Shown here piece after piece: positions 7,262 through 15,481 of a stretch of 20,759 bases of DNA. Position numbers and translations under genes: made by a program. Origin of the DNA: CAZGWJ01 sp964529445 (GTDB lineage Bacteria; Oederibacteriota; Muellerivitia; Muellerivitales; Muellerivitaceae); NCBI GenBank assembly GCA_964529445.1, contig CAZGWJ010000044.1, forward strand, positions 1 through 20,759, in the 5' to 3' direction. Within the stretch, counting starts at the first letter, position 1. Each line of letters opens with the position of its first letter. The notes under the pieces were generated by a model. It was not told where the DNA came from. It did not search any database and saw nothing but the letters and a program-made list of their open reading frames with translations.

Positions 7262-8149
7262 TCATTCTCCCCAGGCGGGGTCTCCTGGAAGGCCCTTGAG
7301 CCCCAGGAGCGTGGTGTAGGCGTCGCTCTCATCGGACAGGGCCGCGGCCAGGGCGTCCGGCGAGATCCTCGAGATGCGTCCTGCGGCCTCGTCGACCCGG
7401 TACAGGGAGAAACCATCGGCGGCCAGGGCGTCCGGGAGACGCCGGGGCTCCGTGCCGGCGGCCCTCAGGCCGCGGGGCCAGAATTCCGCCACCAGGGCAA
7501 CCTTCGGGACGCGGGCGACGAATGCCCTCATCCCGAGATAGGCCTTCCACTCGGACCCCTGGATATCCATTTTAACGAAGGCCTGTTCCGGCCGCACGTC
7601 TTTCAGGGCCTCATCCAGGCGGACCGTGCCCACGGCCACGCTGGGGCGGCCGTCCCCGGGATCCGTCAGGCGATGGTCCCCGCGGTTGGTCGGGTTCAAG
7701 TGGAGGCGGGCCGTTCCCGACTGATCCGTGACCGCCCGAGGGTCAGCCGTGACGTGGCGGTAGCCGTTGGCCTCGATGTTGGTCTGAAGGAGCCGGAAGT
7801 TCGCGGGATCCGGCTCGAAGGCGCGGACGTCCCCGTCGGGTCCGGTGAGGCGGGCGGCCAGGAGCGTGTAATAGCCGATGTTGGCGCCGAGGTCCACGAA
7901 GAGGGTGCCGGGGTTCACGTAACGCGGGAGGAGGGAGGTCTCCAGCGGTTCATAGACCTCCCGGGTTGCCAATTCCAGGGTGTCCCTCTCGTCCAGATGC
8001 ATGACATGGCCTTGGACCCTTACGGTTCGTGGACGCAGAACGCGGAAGACGCCCTCATAGGCCCACCGGAGTACGGGAACGCGGCCGAGCCCATGCCCCC
8101 CCACGGCCCGATGAAACCCCTTCAGCATCGCCAGCAATGGATTTCTCAT
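7262..8149 (-). CDS. FkbM-family SAM methyltransferase
   Basis: 295 aa. Motif I is VDLGANIGYYT (85-95), followed by FEPDPANFRLLQTNIEANG (111-129), VKMDIQGSEW (192-201) and an AEFWP strand, the order seen in FkbM (Methyltransf_21) proteins. These enzymes methylate sugars or hydroxyl groups in natural products and surface glycans. The start at 8149 has only a distant AAAGGA (about 14 nt), so a start at Met8 is possible. The dapF-like gene follows after 16 bp, so these two and the next yfhO are likely one transcript. Confidence 0.88.
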   Translation of the reverse strand: MRNPLLAMLKGFHRAVGGHGLGRVPVLRWAYEGVFRVLRPRTVRVQGHVMHLDERDTLELATREVYEPLETSLLPRYVNPGTLFVDLGANIGYYTLLAARLTGPDGDVRAFEPDPANFRLLQTNIEANGYRHVTADPRAVTDQSGTARLHLNPTNRGDHRLTDPGDGRPSVAVGTVRLDEALKDVRPEQAFVKMDIQGSEWKAYLGMRAFVARVPKVALVAEFWPRGLRAAGTEPRRLPDALAADGFSLYRVDEAAGRISRISPDALAAALSDESDAYTTLLGLKGLPGDPAWGE

Positions 8150-8199
8150 TTGCGGGTGCTGTTCCTTTGGCGGAAGGGCGCCTTGCGGGATTCGGGAAA

Positions 8200-8220
8200 C
8201 TTAGCGCCTTCGTGGTGAAG
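8200..8220 (-). repeat. Short fragment resembling the CACGAAGG type of interspersed repeat
   Basis: On the minus strand it reads CTTCACCACGAAGGCGCTAA, a pattern widespread between genes in environmental bacterial genomes and similar to the fragment at 17682-17717. It fills part of the 72-bp gap between the Imm32-like gene and the FkbM gene. Confidence 0.45.
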
Positions 8221-8221
8221 T

Positions 8222-8989
8222 TTACAGGAGGTCCTGGAGGTCGGCCTTACGGAAGAAGAGGACCCCGGGGTCGTCCTTGTGCAGGAGCACCTTCACCTCC
8301 CGGCCGTCGTCGGTGGATACCGCGAAGAGGGAGGTCCGGTCCGGTGCGCCCACGTCGAATGGTTTTTCCCAGGTGTGGGGCCCCTGGAGGGTCTCACCGG
8401 AGGCGGAGGGCGGCCCGAGAAAGCGGCACTTGAGCAGGCGGTGGGGTGGCAGGTGGAGCGGCGGGGGTGTGGGGTCCAGGAACTGAACGGCGGCCACCGA
8501 GGCGAAGTCGAGGGCGGCGCGCTCGGGCGGTGGTTCCACCACGGCGGAAGCCAGCTCCTGTTCCTCGAACCAATCGGAGGATTCCTTGTAGACCACGAGG
8601 GGCCAACTGCGGTGCGTCAGGGGTCCCTCACCTGGGTCCAAGTGCAGGTGGTCGCCGGACTCCTCCTCGTGGAGGCGCTTCAGCAGTTCGGCCAGGTATT
8701 CCAGGCCCTCCTCGTTGCACGAGAGGACGATCTCGTTCTCGTCCGAAACGTAGAGGTCCAGTTTCGAGCCGAGGGGGATGGGCGTGGAGATGGAGATGCG
8801 GTCGAGGTGGATGGGGATGGTCTCGAGTTTCTGGGCCGCCAACTGGAGGAACGCGTTGCAGTTCGGGTCCTTCAGGAGGTGTTGGCGGGCGTAATCCACG
8901 CAGGCCTCGTAGGCCCGGTCGATGCCGCCGGGCTGGTTGAGGTCATGCCGCGAAAGGATGCGCTTGAGAAGGCGTTCGTACATCTGCAT
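8222..8989 (-). CDS. Uncharacterised protein with central Imm32-like domain
   Basis: 255 aa, soluble, no signal peptide. Residues about 84-137 read NEIVLSCNEEGLEYLAELLK, then GDHLHLDPGEGPLT and LVVYK. This is the pattern I associate with Imm32 immunity proteins (a GLEYLxxLLKxL helix followed by GDHxHL). The N-terminal 70 residues and the C-terminal 110 residues are unrecognised; the C-terminus has a Pro-rich patch (PTPPPLHLPPH, 173-183) and a beta-rich end. If the assignment holds, it would neutralise a polymorphic toxin, but no toxin gene is next to it. It has its own promoter and predicted leaderless start. Met3 is an alternative start. Confidence refers to the gene; the Imm32 link is tentative. 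Confidence 0.75.
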   Translation of the reverse strand: MQMYERLLKRILSRHDLNQPGGIDRAYEACVDYARQHLLKDPNCNAFLQLAAQKLETIPIHLDRISISTPIPLGSKLDLYVSDENEIVLSCNEEGLEYLAELLKRLHEEESGDHLHLDPGEGPLTHRSWPLVVYKESSDWFEEQELASAVVEPPPERAALDFASVAAVQFLDPTPPPLHLPPHRLLKCRFLGPPSASGETLQGPHTWEKPFDVGAPDRTSLFAVSTDDGREVKVLLHKDDPGVLFFRKADLQDLL

Positions 8990-8995
8990 GAGGGA

Positions 8996-9024
8996 ATTAT
9001 CCCAGACGCCAGGAAGCCACGCAA
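8996..9024 (-). promoter_or_regulatory. Promoter with -35 and extended -10, predicted leaderless start
   Basis: Minus strand: TTGCGT (9024-9019), 17-nt spacer ending in TGG, then GATAAT (9001-8996), 6 nt (TCCCTC), then the ATG at 8989. This is the most complete promoter in the window. The A of the ATG falls at the expected +1. Confidence 0.6.
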
Positions 9025-9082
9025 GAAGCCGGCCAGATTGGTTGAGTTGATTATGGAAGGAGACGAAACAGGATGATAAGTC

Positions 9083-11383
9083 TCATGCGGCCGGGGGCGG
9101 GACGGACTTGGAACGTTTCAGGTCCCGGTACAGGAAGAACGCCGAGAACGCGACCCAAACGAGGAGGAGAACCGCGATCCAGGGCCACCAGGCCGGTTTG
9201 AAGACGAACTCGACGGTTCGATCACCTTCGGTGACAAAGATCGCCCGAAAGACGTGGTTCGCCGTGAGGATCGGCGTTTCCCGTCCGTCCACGAGGGCTT
9301 TCCAGCCGGGGAAATTCACATCGGAGAAGACCAGGATCGAGGGCGTCGAGAGACGGACCGAGAAGACCTGACGGTCCGGTTCGTCCGTCAACAGGCGGTA
9401 TTCGAGGCGGGGTTCGCCGTTCGCCGTGCCGGGGGTCTCGGGGGGCGGGGGATTCTCCAGGAGCGCGGTGAAATAGGGGCGGAACGCGGGATCCCGCAGG
9501 GCCGCCAACCGGGCCGCCGGGTCCGTCACGGTCCTGACCTCGGAGGGGGCCGATACATAGGCGGGAGGGGGATCGAGATCGTAGATCCAAAGGTCCCCCA
9601 GTTTGCGTTTGAGGAAACCCTTCGGGTCACCCATGTCCTGCGCCTGGATGATGCCCCGGGTCGCGGTCAGGTACATCAGGGAGTGGAAAGGAAGATCCAT
9701 CAGTTCCGACATGCCCTTCAAGCGGAGGGGATTGTAGCCCACGAAGGTCTTGTAGGGCAGGGCCGTGGAGAGGTTCGCGGGCATTCCCATCCGATACAAC
9801 GTGCCCTTCACCTCGATGGGATAGGGAACATCCCCGCCCACGAAGACACGGAAGGGCTCCGCTTCGCGGATGACGGTGAGGAAGCCGTCCGGGGTGCGTT
9901 TCCCGAAATCCAGGTTCCTTCGGGAACCGGTCCCGAAGGAGTCCCAGCCCATCAGCAGGTTAGGCAGGACGAGGGCCGTGATGAGGAGAAGATGCCCGAT
10001 TCGCCGAAAGGATGGGGAACGAAGAAGGAGCAGGCCGGCCGCTCCCGGGAGGAGACCGGCGAGGATCTCGCGCCCTGTGGCTTCCGGGCGGGTGAGGGCC
10101 ACCAGAAGGAGGACGCCCGTCCAGACCCAGGGAGCGAGAGAGAGGGAGGCATCCCGCCCGCCCTCCTCGATCCTCTTCTCGAGCCAATGGTATCCCAGTC
10201 CCGCCAGGGCGCAGATCGCGAGCGTGTAGAGGTAGATGAACCGAAAGGCCACCTGGATGAGATCGATCCCCGGAAGGACAAGGGTGACGATGCGGTGGAA
10301 CGGGAAGTAGCGCCCGAAGGCGGTCAGGAGGGAGGCGAGGGCCAGGCCGCCGAGGAGCCATGCCAGCCGGTCCCGGCGCCGGAAGGCCAGGAAAGCCAGG
10401 AAGGGGGCCCAGACGCCGAGGAAACCGAAGTTTGCGAAGTAGTCGCAGTCGGCTCGCTCGCCCGAGAGGGTCTGGATGGCGGTCTCCAGGGTCTGGTCCT
10501 TGGGGAGCGGATAGGTGGGAAAAAGGAACTGCCCGATCGTGCCGGGCCTCATCGAATAGTTCGCGTTGAAGGTGTCATAGGGCATCTTCTCCGAACCGCG
10601 AGTGGAGAACCGGGAGAACTCGAGTGTGGGCACGAGCTGGAGGAAAAGAGGGATCGCGCCCAACACGAAGAGGAGGGAAGCTGCCAGGATGGGACGAGTC
10701 TTCGCGCGAAGGAGGGAGAGCCGGCCCTTCCCGGCGGCTTTTTCCCCGTGGACGCGGAGGGCGCGCACGAGGAAATAAAGGAGGCCGCCGTAGAAGGCTC
10801 CGAGGGTCACCTGGATGGCGCCGGCCAGGAAGACCTGGGACCAGGCGAACCCGGCCCAGAAGGCGCGACGCGGAGCGGCATCCCGGGATAGATCCTCCAG
10901 GGCCGCGAAGAGCCAGGGCAGCCAGGCGAAGGCCGCCAGCACGGGCGGGTGGATGAGTTCCCACCAGAAGAAGGCGGAAAGACAGAAGAGGAGGCCGCCG
11001 GCGTAGGCGGCGCGGTCCGAGACCTTGAGGGCCTTGAGCCAGCGGTGCATGCCCCAACCCGCCAGGACCATGTGGATGGCGAAGAAGAGGGAGAGGCCCG
11101 TCGCGACCGGGAAGAAAAGGGTGAGGTAGTTGAGGGGGTAGAGCACCATCGTCTGCGGATCCGCCAGGTAGGGTTGGCCCCCGAAGAGATAAGGGTTCCA
11201 GAGCGGCAGGTCGCCCTGGGCCAGGCGGGACCGGAGGTATTCACGCATCGGGCCGAACCATCCGATGAGGTCGTTGGCGTAATAGGCCTGACCCCCGAAC
11301 AGGACTCTCCAGAAGGACAGCAATGCCACGACGACATAGGCCCAGACCGGTTTTTTCAGGATGGAAGGGAGAGGAGGGTTCAT
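9083..11383 (-). CDS. YfhO-family polytopic membrane protein (second copy)
   Basis: 766 aa. The N-terminal helix is followed by YYANDLIGWFGPMREYLRSR, GDLPLWNPYLFGGQPYLADP and LYPLNYLTLFFP, the conserved first periplasmic loop of YfhO proteins (with Asp residues suited to GT-C chemistry). About ten more hydrophobic segments follow, then a soluble region and a terminal FPGWKALVDGRETPILTANH, VEFVFKPAWW and a last helix. It is the same family as the gene at 3921-6374 but clearly diverged. It starts by a 4-bp ATGA overlap with the upstream GT2 gene, so it is translationally coupled to it. Probable role: extracytoplasmic sugar transfer from a polyprenyl carrier to a surface polymer or lipid. Confidence 0.85.
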   Translation of the reverse strand: MNPPLPSILKKPVWAYVVVALLSFWRVLFGGQAYYANDLIGWFGPMREYLRSRLAQGDLPLWNPYLFGGQPYLADPQTMVLYPLNYLTLFFPVATGLSLFFAIHMVLAGWGMHRWLKALKVSDRAAYAGGLLFCLSAFFWWELIHPPVLAAFAWLPWLFAALEDLSRDAAPRRAFWAGFAWSQVFLAGAIQVTLGAFYGGLLYFLVRALRVHGEKAAGKGRLSLLRAKTRPILAASLLFVLGAIPLFLQLVPTLEFSRFSTRGSEKMPYDTFNANYSMRPGTIGQFLFPTYPLPKDQTLETAIQTLSGERADCDYFANFGFLGVWAPFLAFLAFRRRDRLAWLLGGLALASLLTAFGRYFPFHRIVTLVLPGIDLIQVAFRFIYLYTLAICALAGLGYHWLEKRIEEGGRDASLSLAPWVWTGVLLLVALTRPEATGREILAGLLPGAAGLLLLRSPSFRRIGHLLLITALVLPNLLMGWDSFGTGSRRNLDFGKRTPDGFLTVIREAEPFRVFVGGDVPYPIEVKGTLYRMGMPANLSTALPYKTFVGYNPLRLKGMSELMDLPFHSLMYLTATRGIIQAQDMGDPKGFLKRKLGDLWIYDLDPPPAYVSAPSEVRTVTDPAARLAALRDPAFRPYFTALLENPPPPETPGTANGEPRLEYRLLTDEPDRQVFSVRLSTPSILVFSDVNFPGWKALVDGRETPILTANHVFRAIFVTEGDRTVEFVFKPAWWPWIAVLLLVWVAFSAFFLYRDLKRSKSVPPPAA

Positions 11384-12405
11384 TCTTTGTTCCCGGGAAT
11401 TTTGATCGGCTTCAGGATCGTCTTGCGGCCATGGAGGATGACACGGAAGAGGGAAACATCACGGGGGCGGGCCGCCGAGGGGCCGCCCAGGAGTCCCGCC
11501 AGGAGGCCCGCGCCGTAAAGGGCCTGTCGGATCGTGATGAGGAGGGGGATGAGGACCACGTCACGAAGCTGGCGGTGCCAAGACATGCCGGAGATCCCGG
11601 TATAGAGCGCCAAGGCCGCGAAAAGGGCGAAGGGGGCCTTGAACCAGGCGGATTTCAAGTGGGCCACGAAGCCGGTCTCGGGGGTGAAAAGGGAAGCAAC
11701 CAGCAACAGGAGATAGAAGAGGAAAAAAGCCGGCACCATGTGGATCACGTCGGAGAGGCAGGGGTAGACGCGCATCTGCTGGCCCCGTCCGCGGCCGTAA
11801 CGGAAGGATTGGATGATGAAGGAAACCAGGTCCTTGCGGCGGGGCCGGTAGATGGCGGCCTCGGGGTCGTAGATGAGGCCGTGCCCGTGGTGCATCAGGC
11901 GGTTCAGGAACTCGTTCTCCTCGTTGGGGAAAAGGTCGGTGCGGAACCCGCCGGCTTTCAGGAAGGCGTCCCGACGCACCATGAGATTGCAGAGGATGAG
12001 TTCCTTCTCGGTGGCCTCGCGCACCGCGCCGAGGGGGGCGTAGCGGTTGCGGACGGTGAAACTGCCCAGCCAGGAGGCCAAAACGGCGCTCACGGTCTTC
12101 TCGAAGGGGGACGCGTCGGGGAAGGGCAGGTTGGGCCCTCCCGCCACCGAGATGCGGGCCTCCTCGAAGTGCGAGCGGAGGCGCGCGGGGGTTCCCGAGA
12201 TGACGAAGGAGTCGTCGTCGAGGAAATGGACGAGGGGATGCCGGCAGGCCGAGACGCCGAGGTTCCGCTGGAGCGAGGGGTTCCGGCCCACGGCCAGGAT
12301 CACCTCGGCCGGCCTCTCGTGCGGGGCGAGCGCCTTCAGGGATTCCAGGGAGGGAAGGACCTTGTCGGTGCGGTCCAGCGCGATCACGACGGAATAGGGT
12401 TTCAT
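11380..12405 (-). CDS. Family 2 glycosyltransferase with C-terminal membrane helices
   Basis: 341 aa from MKPYSVV. The GT-A fold shows as SVVIALDRTD, NPSLQRNLG (42-50), HFLDDDSFV (60-68; nucleotide-sugar/metal-binding DDD at 63-65) and FPNEENEFLNRLM (159-171; acidic catalytic region). SFRYGRGRGQQ (200-210) is the motif found in ExoA-like GT2 enzymes. Two or three membrane helices follow (about 218-320), placing it at the cytoplasmic face. The start is fixed by an ATGA overlap with the flippase-like gene; the in-frame ORF extending to 12696 is not used. Likely adds a sugar to a lipid-linked intermediate. Confidence 0.87.
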   Translation of the reverse strand: MKPYSVVIALDRTDKVLPSLESLKALAPHERPAEVILAVGRNPSLQRNLGVSACRHPLVHFLDDDSFVISGTPARLRSHFEEARISVAGGPNLPFPDASPFEKTVSAVLASWLGSFTVRNRYAPLGAVREATEKELILCNLMVRRDAFLKAGGFRTDLFPNEENEFLNRLMHHGHGLIYDPEAAIYRPRRKDLVSFIIQSFRYGRGRGQQMRVYPCLSDVIHMVPAFFLFYLLLLVASLFTPETGFVAHLKSAWFKAPFALFAALALYTGISGMSWHRQLRDVVLIPLLITIRQALYGAGLLAGLLGGPSAARPRDVSLFRVILHGRKTILKPIKIPGNKE

Positions 12406-13361
12406 GGGCGTCGTCCCTCGGGCATTTTCAGGGAAGCGGCCGCCGGGATGCCGAGAAGGGCCGAAGCCAGGGGTCCCACTACCACCGTCAACAGGGAGAA
12501 GGAGACGAGGCTTTCGCGGGAGATCCCGGCGAAGAAGACGAAAAGGGATGCCTCGCGGGTCCCGAACCCCATGATGGAGATGGGCAGGAATTCGACCATG
12601 ATGACCACCGGCAGGAGCCATTGCAGGTTCCAGAACGTGAGGGGGAGTCCCAGTGCCGTCGAACAGATCCAGGCGCGGGCGATGGCCGTCTCCCACGCGA
12701 GGAGGGAAAGCGCCAGGGGGCCCGCCAGGCGCCGCAGGGGAAGGAAGAAGGTTTCGAAGTGGCGGTAGAATTCGCGGCCGTGGGAATGGAGGCTCCGGGC
12801 CACCTTCTCGGGGGCCAGGGCGAGGACGACGGGTTTCACGAAGCGACGGACCCAGCCGCGGTTGAGGAAGGCCGTCATGAGGGCCACGCCCACGCCGATG
12901 CCGGCCAAGGCGCTCCAGGCCGCGTGGGTTTGTTGGGCGTCCGCAATGAGGGTGATGAGGCCGATGGAAGCCAGGAGGGCTAGGGCCGCGAGGTCCAGTA
13001 CCTTGTCCGCCACATGGACGGCCAGGGCCTGGGGGGTGCCCATCCCGGATTTCTGGGACAGAAGGAGGACCCTCGCCACGTCACCCAGCTTGGCGGGGGT
13101 CACGCTCGCGAGGGGCTGGCCCGACAGGTAGACATGGACGGCATCCTTGACGCCGATGAGATGTCCCGCCTCGGCGGCGAGACGGCGGATCCTCAATGAC
13201 TTGAGAAGGATCTCGGGCGAGAGGAGCAGGAAAGCCGCCCCGATCCAGAGCGGGGAGGTCTTCCCCAGGAGGTCGAGGGAGGCCCGAAGGTCCACGCGGC
13301 TCAGAATGACGGCGAAGAGGATGAGGCCGATGAGGGTGGCGAAGGGGCTGAAGCGCTTCAA
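12402..13361 (-). CDS. Lysylphosphatidylglycerol-synthase-TM / flippase-like membrane protein
   Basis: 319 aa with about eight hydrophobic helices. The phrases SGQPLASVTPAKLGDVARVL (79-98) and LPISIMGFGTREASLFVFFAG are the conserved loops of the UPF0104/PF03706 family (flippase domain of MprF, AglD-like proteins). Such proteins in glycosyltransferase clusters are thought to move or handle lipid-linked substrates. The first codon is TTG, giving a TTGA overlap with the stop of the GT4 gene; no ATG or GTG occurs near the N-terminus, and the first helix begins right after, so TTG is the only sensible start. It ends in an ATGA overlap with the GT2 gene. Confidence 0.83.
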   Translation of the reverse strand: MKRFSPFATLIGLILFAVILSRVDLRASLDLLGKTSPLWIGAAFLLLSPEILLKSLRIRRLAAEAGHLIGVKDAVHVYLSGQPLASVTPAKLGDVARVLLLSQKSGMGTPQALAVHVADKVLDLAALALLASIGLITLIADAQQTHAAWSALAGIGVGVALMTAFLNRGWVRRFVKPVVLALAPEKVARSLHSHGREFYRHFETFFLPLRRLAGPLALSLLAWETAIARAWICSTALGLPLTFWNLQWLLPVVIMVEFLPISIMGFGTREASLFVFFAGISRESLVSFSLLTVVVGPLASALLGIPAAASLKMPEGRRP

Positions 13362-14425
13362 GGACGTGAAACCCTCCTCTCCAGGGGTTGAACGCAGGCC
13401 GACCAGTTTAACGCGGCGAGGGCTCTGGAAGGAAGCGCGGGTTTAGGGCGGCTTTTCAGGGCGGAAAGAACGGCCTGGGCGAACGAGGAGGGGTCGGCGG
13501 CGCTCAAGTGGACATGACGTGCGAAGTGGACGGTCTCGCCCACGCCGGTGGCCACCACGCGGGCACGGCAGGCGAGGGCTTCCCGCAGTTTCATGGAGGC
13601 GCGGTGGTCGTTGGCGGGACCGGGACCGTAATAGACCAGAACGAGATCGGCGAGGTTCAGGCAGGCCGCGACCTGGGCCTGGGTGATCATCCCGGTGAAG
13701 GTCACACGGGACGCCAGCCCCCTCTTCCGGGCTTCCTCCCGGAAAAGGTATTCGTCGGGACCGCCGCCCGCGACCAGGAGACGGGCTCCGAGTTTCGTCG
13801 CCGCGACGAGAGCGAAGGATTCCAGGATCTCCCTCAACCCGCAGGCGCCGTTCAGGTGGGCCGTGTAAACGAGCAGGTATTCCGGACGATCGCGAAGGAG
13901 GGGGCGTGCCTCCCCGGGAAGGGAACTCCCGGACGGGTCGAACTTGCGGAAGACGTCCATCTCGACGCCCTGGGGAAGCGGGACGAGTTTCCCCGGCTCC
14001 ACATGGAAGACCTCCACCAGGGGACCCCGCAGGTTCGGGTTGTGGTACGTCACGAGATCGCAACGCCGGGGCCAGGGAAGCTGGAGGGCCTTGTGGATGG
14101 AACGGAAAAGCCCGCCGCTGTAGGCGTAGTCGAGGTCGTCCACGTCGAGAACGATCGTCGCCCGATGGATGCCCTTCTGCCAGGCGAGGACGGGGATCAG
14201 GGTGGGATAGGGCTTGATCCCGATCGCGAGATCGGCTTTCACGAAGAGTCCGGCGATGAAGTACCAAAACATGTCGAGGGCCATGTCGAGCCAGAGGGGC
14301 ATTGTGGGGAAGGGGGGGACCAGGGTGACCCGATGCCCGTGGTGCCGAAAGGCGTTGGCGATGCCGCAGGCCCGCAGGATACAGCCCGTGCCGCGACCCT
14401 TGGAGGAGAAAATGAGGATGCGCAT
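13358..14425 (-). CDS. GT4-type (GT-B fold) glycosyltransferase
   Basis: 355 aa from MRILIFSSKGRGTG, a typical GT-B first strand. The N-terminal domain contains a hydrophobic region (about 42-60, WLDMALDMFWYFIAG), suggesting membrane association. The C-terminal domain has LVYTAHLN, RLLVAGGGPDEY, VTFTGMITQAQVAACLNLADLVLVYY and MKLREALACRARVVAT, the donor-nucleotide region of group 1 glycosyltransferases. It is the first gene of the minus-strand cluster, with TATAAT 7 nt before this ATG. An upstream in-frame ATG at 14434 overlaps the -10 box and is therefore unlikely. The sugar donor cannot be deduced. Confidence 0.87.
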   Translation of the reverse strand: MRILIFSSKGRGTGCILRACGIANAFRHHGHRVTLVPPFPTMPLWLDMALDMFWYFIAGLFVKADLAIGIKPYPTLIPVLAWQKGIHRATIVLDVDDLDYAYSGGLFRSIHKALQLPWPRRCDLVTYHNPNLRGPLVEVFHVEPGKLVPLPQGVEMDVFRKFDPSGSSLPGEARPLLRDRPEYLLVYTAHLNGACGLREILESFALVAATKLGARLLVAGGGPDEYLFREEARKRGLASRVTFTGMITQAQVAACLNLADLVLVYYGPGPANDHRASMKLREALACRARVVATGVGETVHFARHVHLSAADPSSFAQAVLSALKSRPKPALPSRALAALNWSACVQPLERRVSRP

Positions 14426-14432
14426 GGTGGGC

Positions 14433-14438
14433 ATTATA
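14433..14438 (-). promoter_or_regulatory. -10 box of the glycosyltransferase cluster, predicted leaderless start
   Basis: TATAAT followed by GCCCACC and the ATG at 14425 on the minus strand. The spacing (7 nt) puts +1 on or next to the A of the ATG. No TGn extension and no good -35 were seen; no Shine-Dalgarno precedes the gene. Confidence 0.5.
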
Positions 14439-14492
14439 GGAGGGAACGGGTTGTGCGCCCACCGGAACAAAACACTGAAACCGACTGATACA

Positions 14493-14633
14493 GTTACCGC
14501 AGAGTCGCAGAGAAAGGCTTCGGTATTTTGGGCAAAAAACCGGATAACCTTACGTTAAGAACACGAACATTTGCCTGATTCGAGTGCTTTTCCGTCATCG
14601 TTCGTCACCTCCGCGTCTCAGCGCCTCTGCGGT
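14493..14633. repeat. Interspersed inverted repeat, CGCAGAG family, copy 1
   Basis: Left arm GTTACCGCAGAGTCGCAGAG (14493-14512) and right arm with CCTCCGCGTC and CGCCTCTGCGGT (14609-14632) are imperfect inverted copies around about 95 bp of AT-richer sequence. The element fills most of the gap between the divergent GT4 and sigma factor genes. Elements of this look are common between genes in many environmental bacteria. Confidence 0.7.
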
Positions 14634-14713
14634 CCATGTTCCTGTGTCTGTTTTTTATGTGCGAGTGGGACACTTCGGGGACAATAGCCACGTCCAATGA
14701 CCACGGAGCGTTC

Positions 14714-15289
14714 ATGGATCCGGCAGGGCTTCCAGAAACCGAACTCATCCGGCAAGTCCGGGAAGGGTCGACCGACCTCTTCTCCGAACTCGTGCGCCGT
14801 CATGAGACGCCCCTCTACCGCGTATGCCTCGCCACGTTGGGGGATCCCGACGAGGCCGAGGAGGCCGCACAGGAGGTCTTTATCAAGGCCTTCCATTCCC
14901 TCGCGGGATTCAAGGGCGAATCCGCGTTCCTGACCTGGGTCACCCGCATCGCCATCAACCATTGCAGGGACCTGCTGAGAAAGCGCAAACGACGCTCCTT
15001 CATCCCCCTCGATCTCTTCACTTCGGGCGAGGCCAAGCATCCCAAGGAACTGGTGGTGGACTCGCCCTTGGCGCCCCCGGAAGGGCTGGGTCGCGCTCGA
15101 GCGGTGTTGGACGCCCTGTCCGAGGCCGACCGGGAGATCCTCATCCTTTGCGAGATTGAGGAACTGAGCTACGAGGAGATCGCGACGACCCTGAAGATCA
15201 CCCTGGACGGCGTGAAGGGACGCCTGAAAAGGGCCCGCCAGCGGGTTCGAGCCCTCCTTCAAAACGAGGACTTGGCTCAAGCCCAATGA
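14714..15289 (+). CDS. ECF-type (sigma-70 family) RNA polymerase sigma factor
   Basis: 191 aa. Region 2 spans about residues 9-78 (LFSELVRRHETPLYRVCLAT, DEAEEAAQEVFIKAF, FLTWVTRIAINHCRDLLRK) and region 4 about 130-182 (LSEADREILILCEIEELSYE, EIATTLKITLDGVKGRLKRA). No region 1 or 3, so this is a two-domain ECF sigma. The start at 14714 is chosen because GGAG lies 5 nt upstream; the frame is open upstream but extends into a repeat. It stands first in the plus-strand row of small TM protein, Spy-like protein and efflux genes, which it probably controls. Confidence 0.92.
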   Translation: MDPAGLPETELIRQVREGSTDLFSELVRRHETPLYRVCLATLGDPDEAEEAAQEVFIKAFHSLAGFKGESAFLTWVTRIAINHCRDLLRKRKRRSFIPLDLFTSGEAKHPKELVVDSPLAPPEGLGRARAVLDALSEADREILILCEIEELSYEEIATTLKITLDGVKGRLKRARQRVRALLQNEDLAQAQ

Positions 15290-15302
15290 CAATGCACGAA
15301 CA

Positions 15303-15415
15303 GGGTTACCACAGAGACGCCGAGTCGCAGAGAACGACTCGGAGGATAAAACCCTATCTTGATCTTCGTTCTGATCGCGGATTTCTCTGCGTCTCTGCGC
15401 CTCCGCGGTACCCGT
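15303..15415. repeat. Interspersed inverted repeat, CGCAGAG family, copy 2
   Basis: Left arm GGGTTACCACAGAGACGCCG followed by AGTCGCAGAG (15304-15333) and right arm CTCTGCGTCTCTGCGCCTCC followed by GCGGTACCC (15385-15413) are near-complementary. It occupies more than half of the 192-bp gap between the sigma factor gene and the next gene. The remaining sequence to 15481 shows only the GAGGAG ribosome-binding site. Confidence 0.75.
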
Positions 15416-15481
15416 TTTAGTGGGTTTGGTCGTGACACTTTCTGAAAAACGTCGACGTCCAATCGACAGAGGAGAACAGCC

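Noticed and set aside
9254..10891. Long plus-strand ORF (545 codons) opposite the second yfhO
   Set aside because: Composition dominated by Gly, Glu, Arg and Pro with no domain pattern; a shadow of a GC-rich membrane-protein gene.
11323..12768. 481-codon plus-strand ORF opposite the GT2 gene
   Set aside because: Low-complexity Glu/Gly/Arg sequence without recognisable domain; the minus strand shows a GT2 with stop/start overlaps on both sides.
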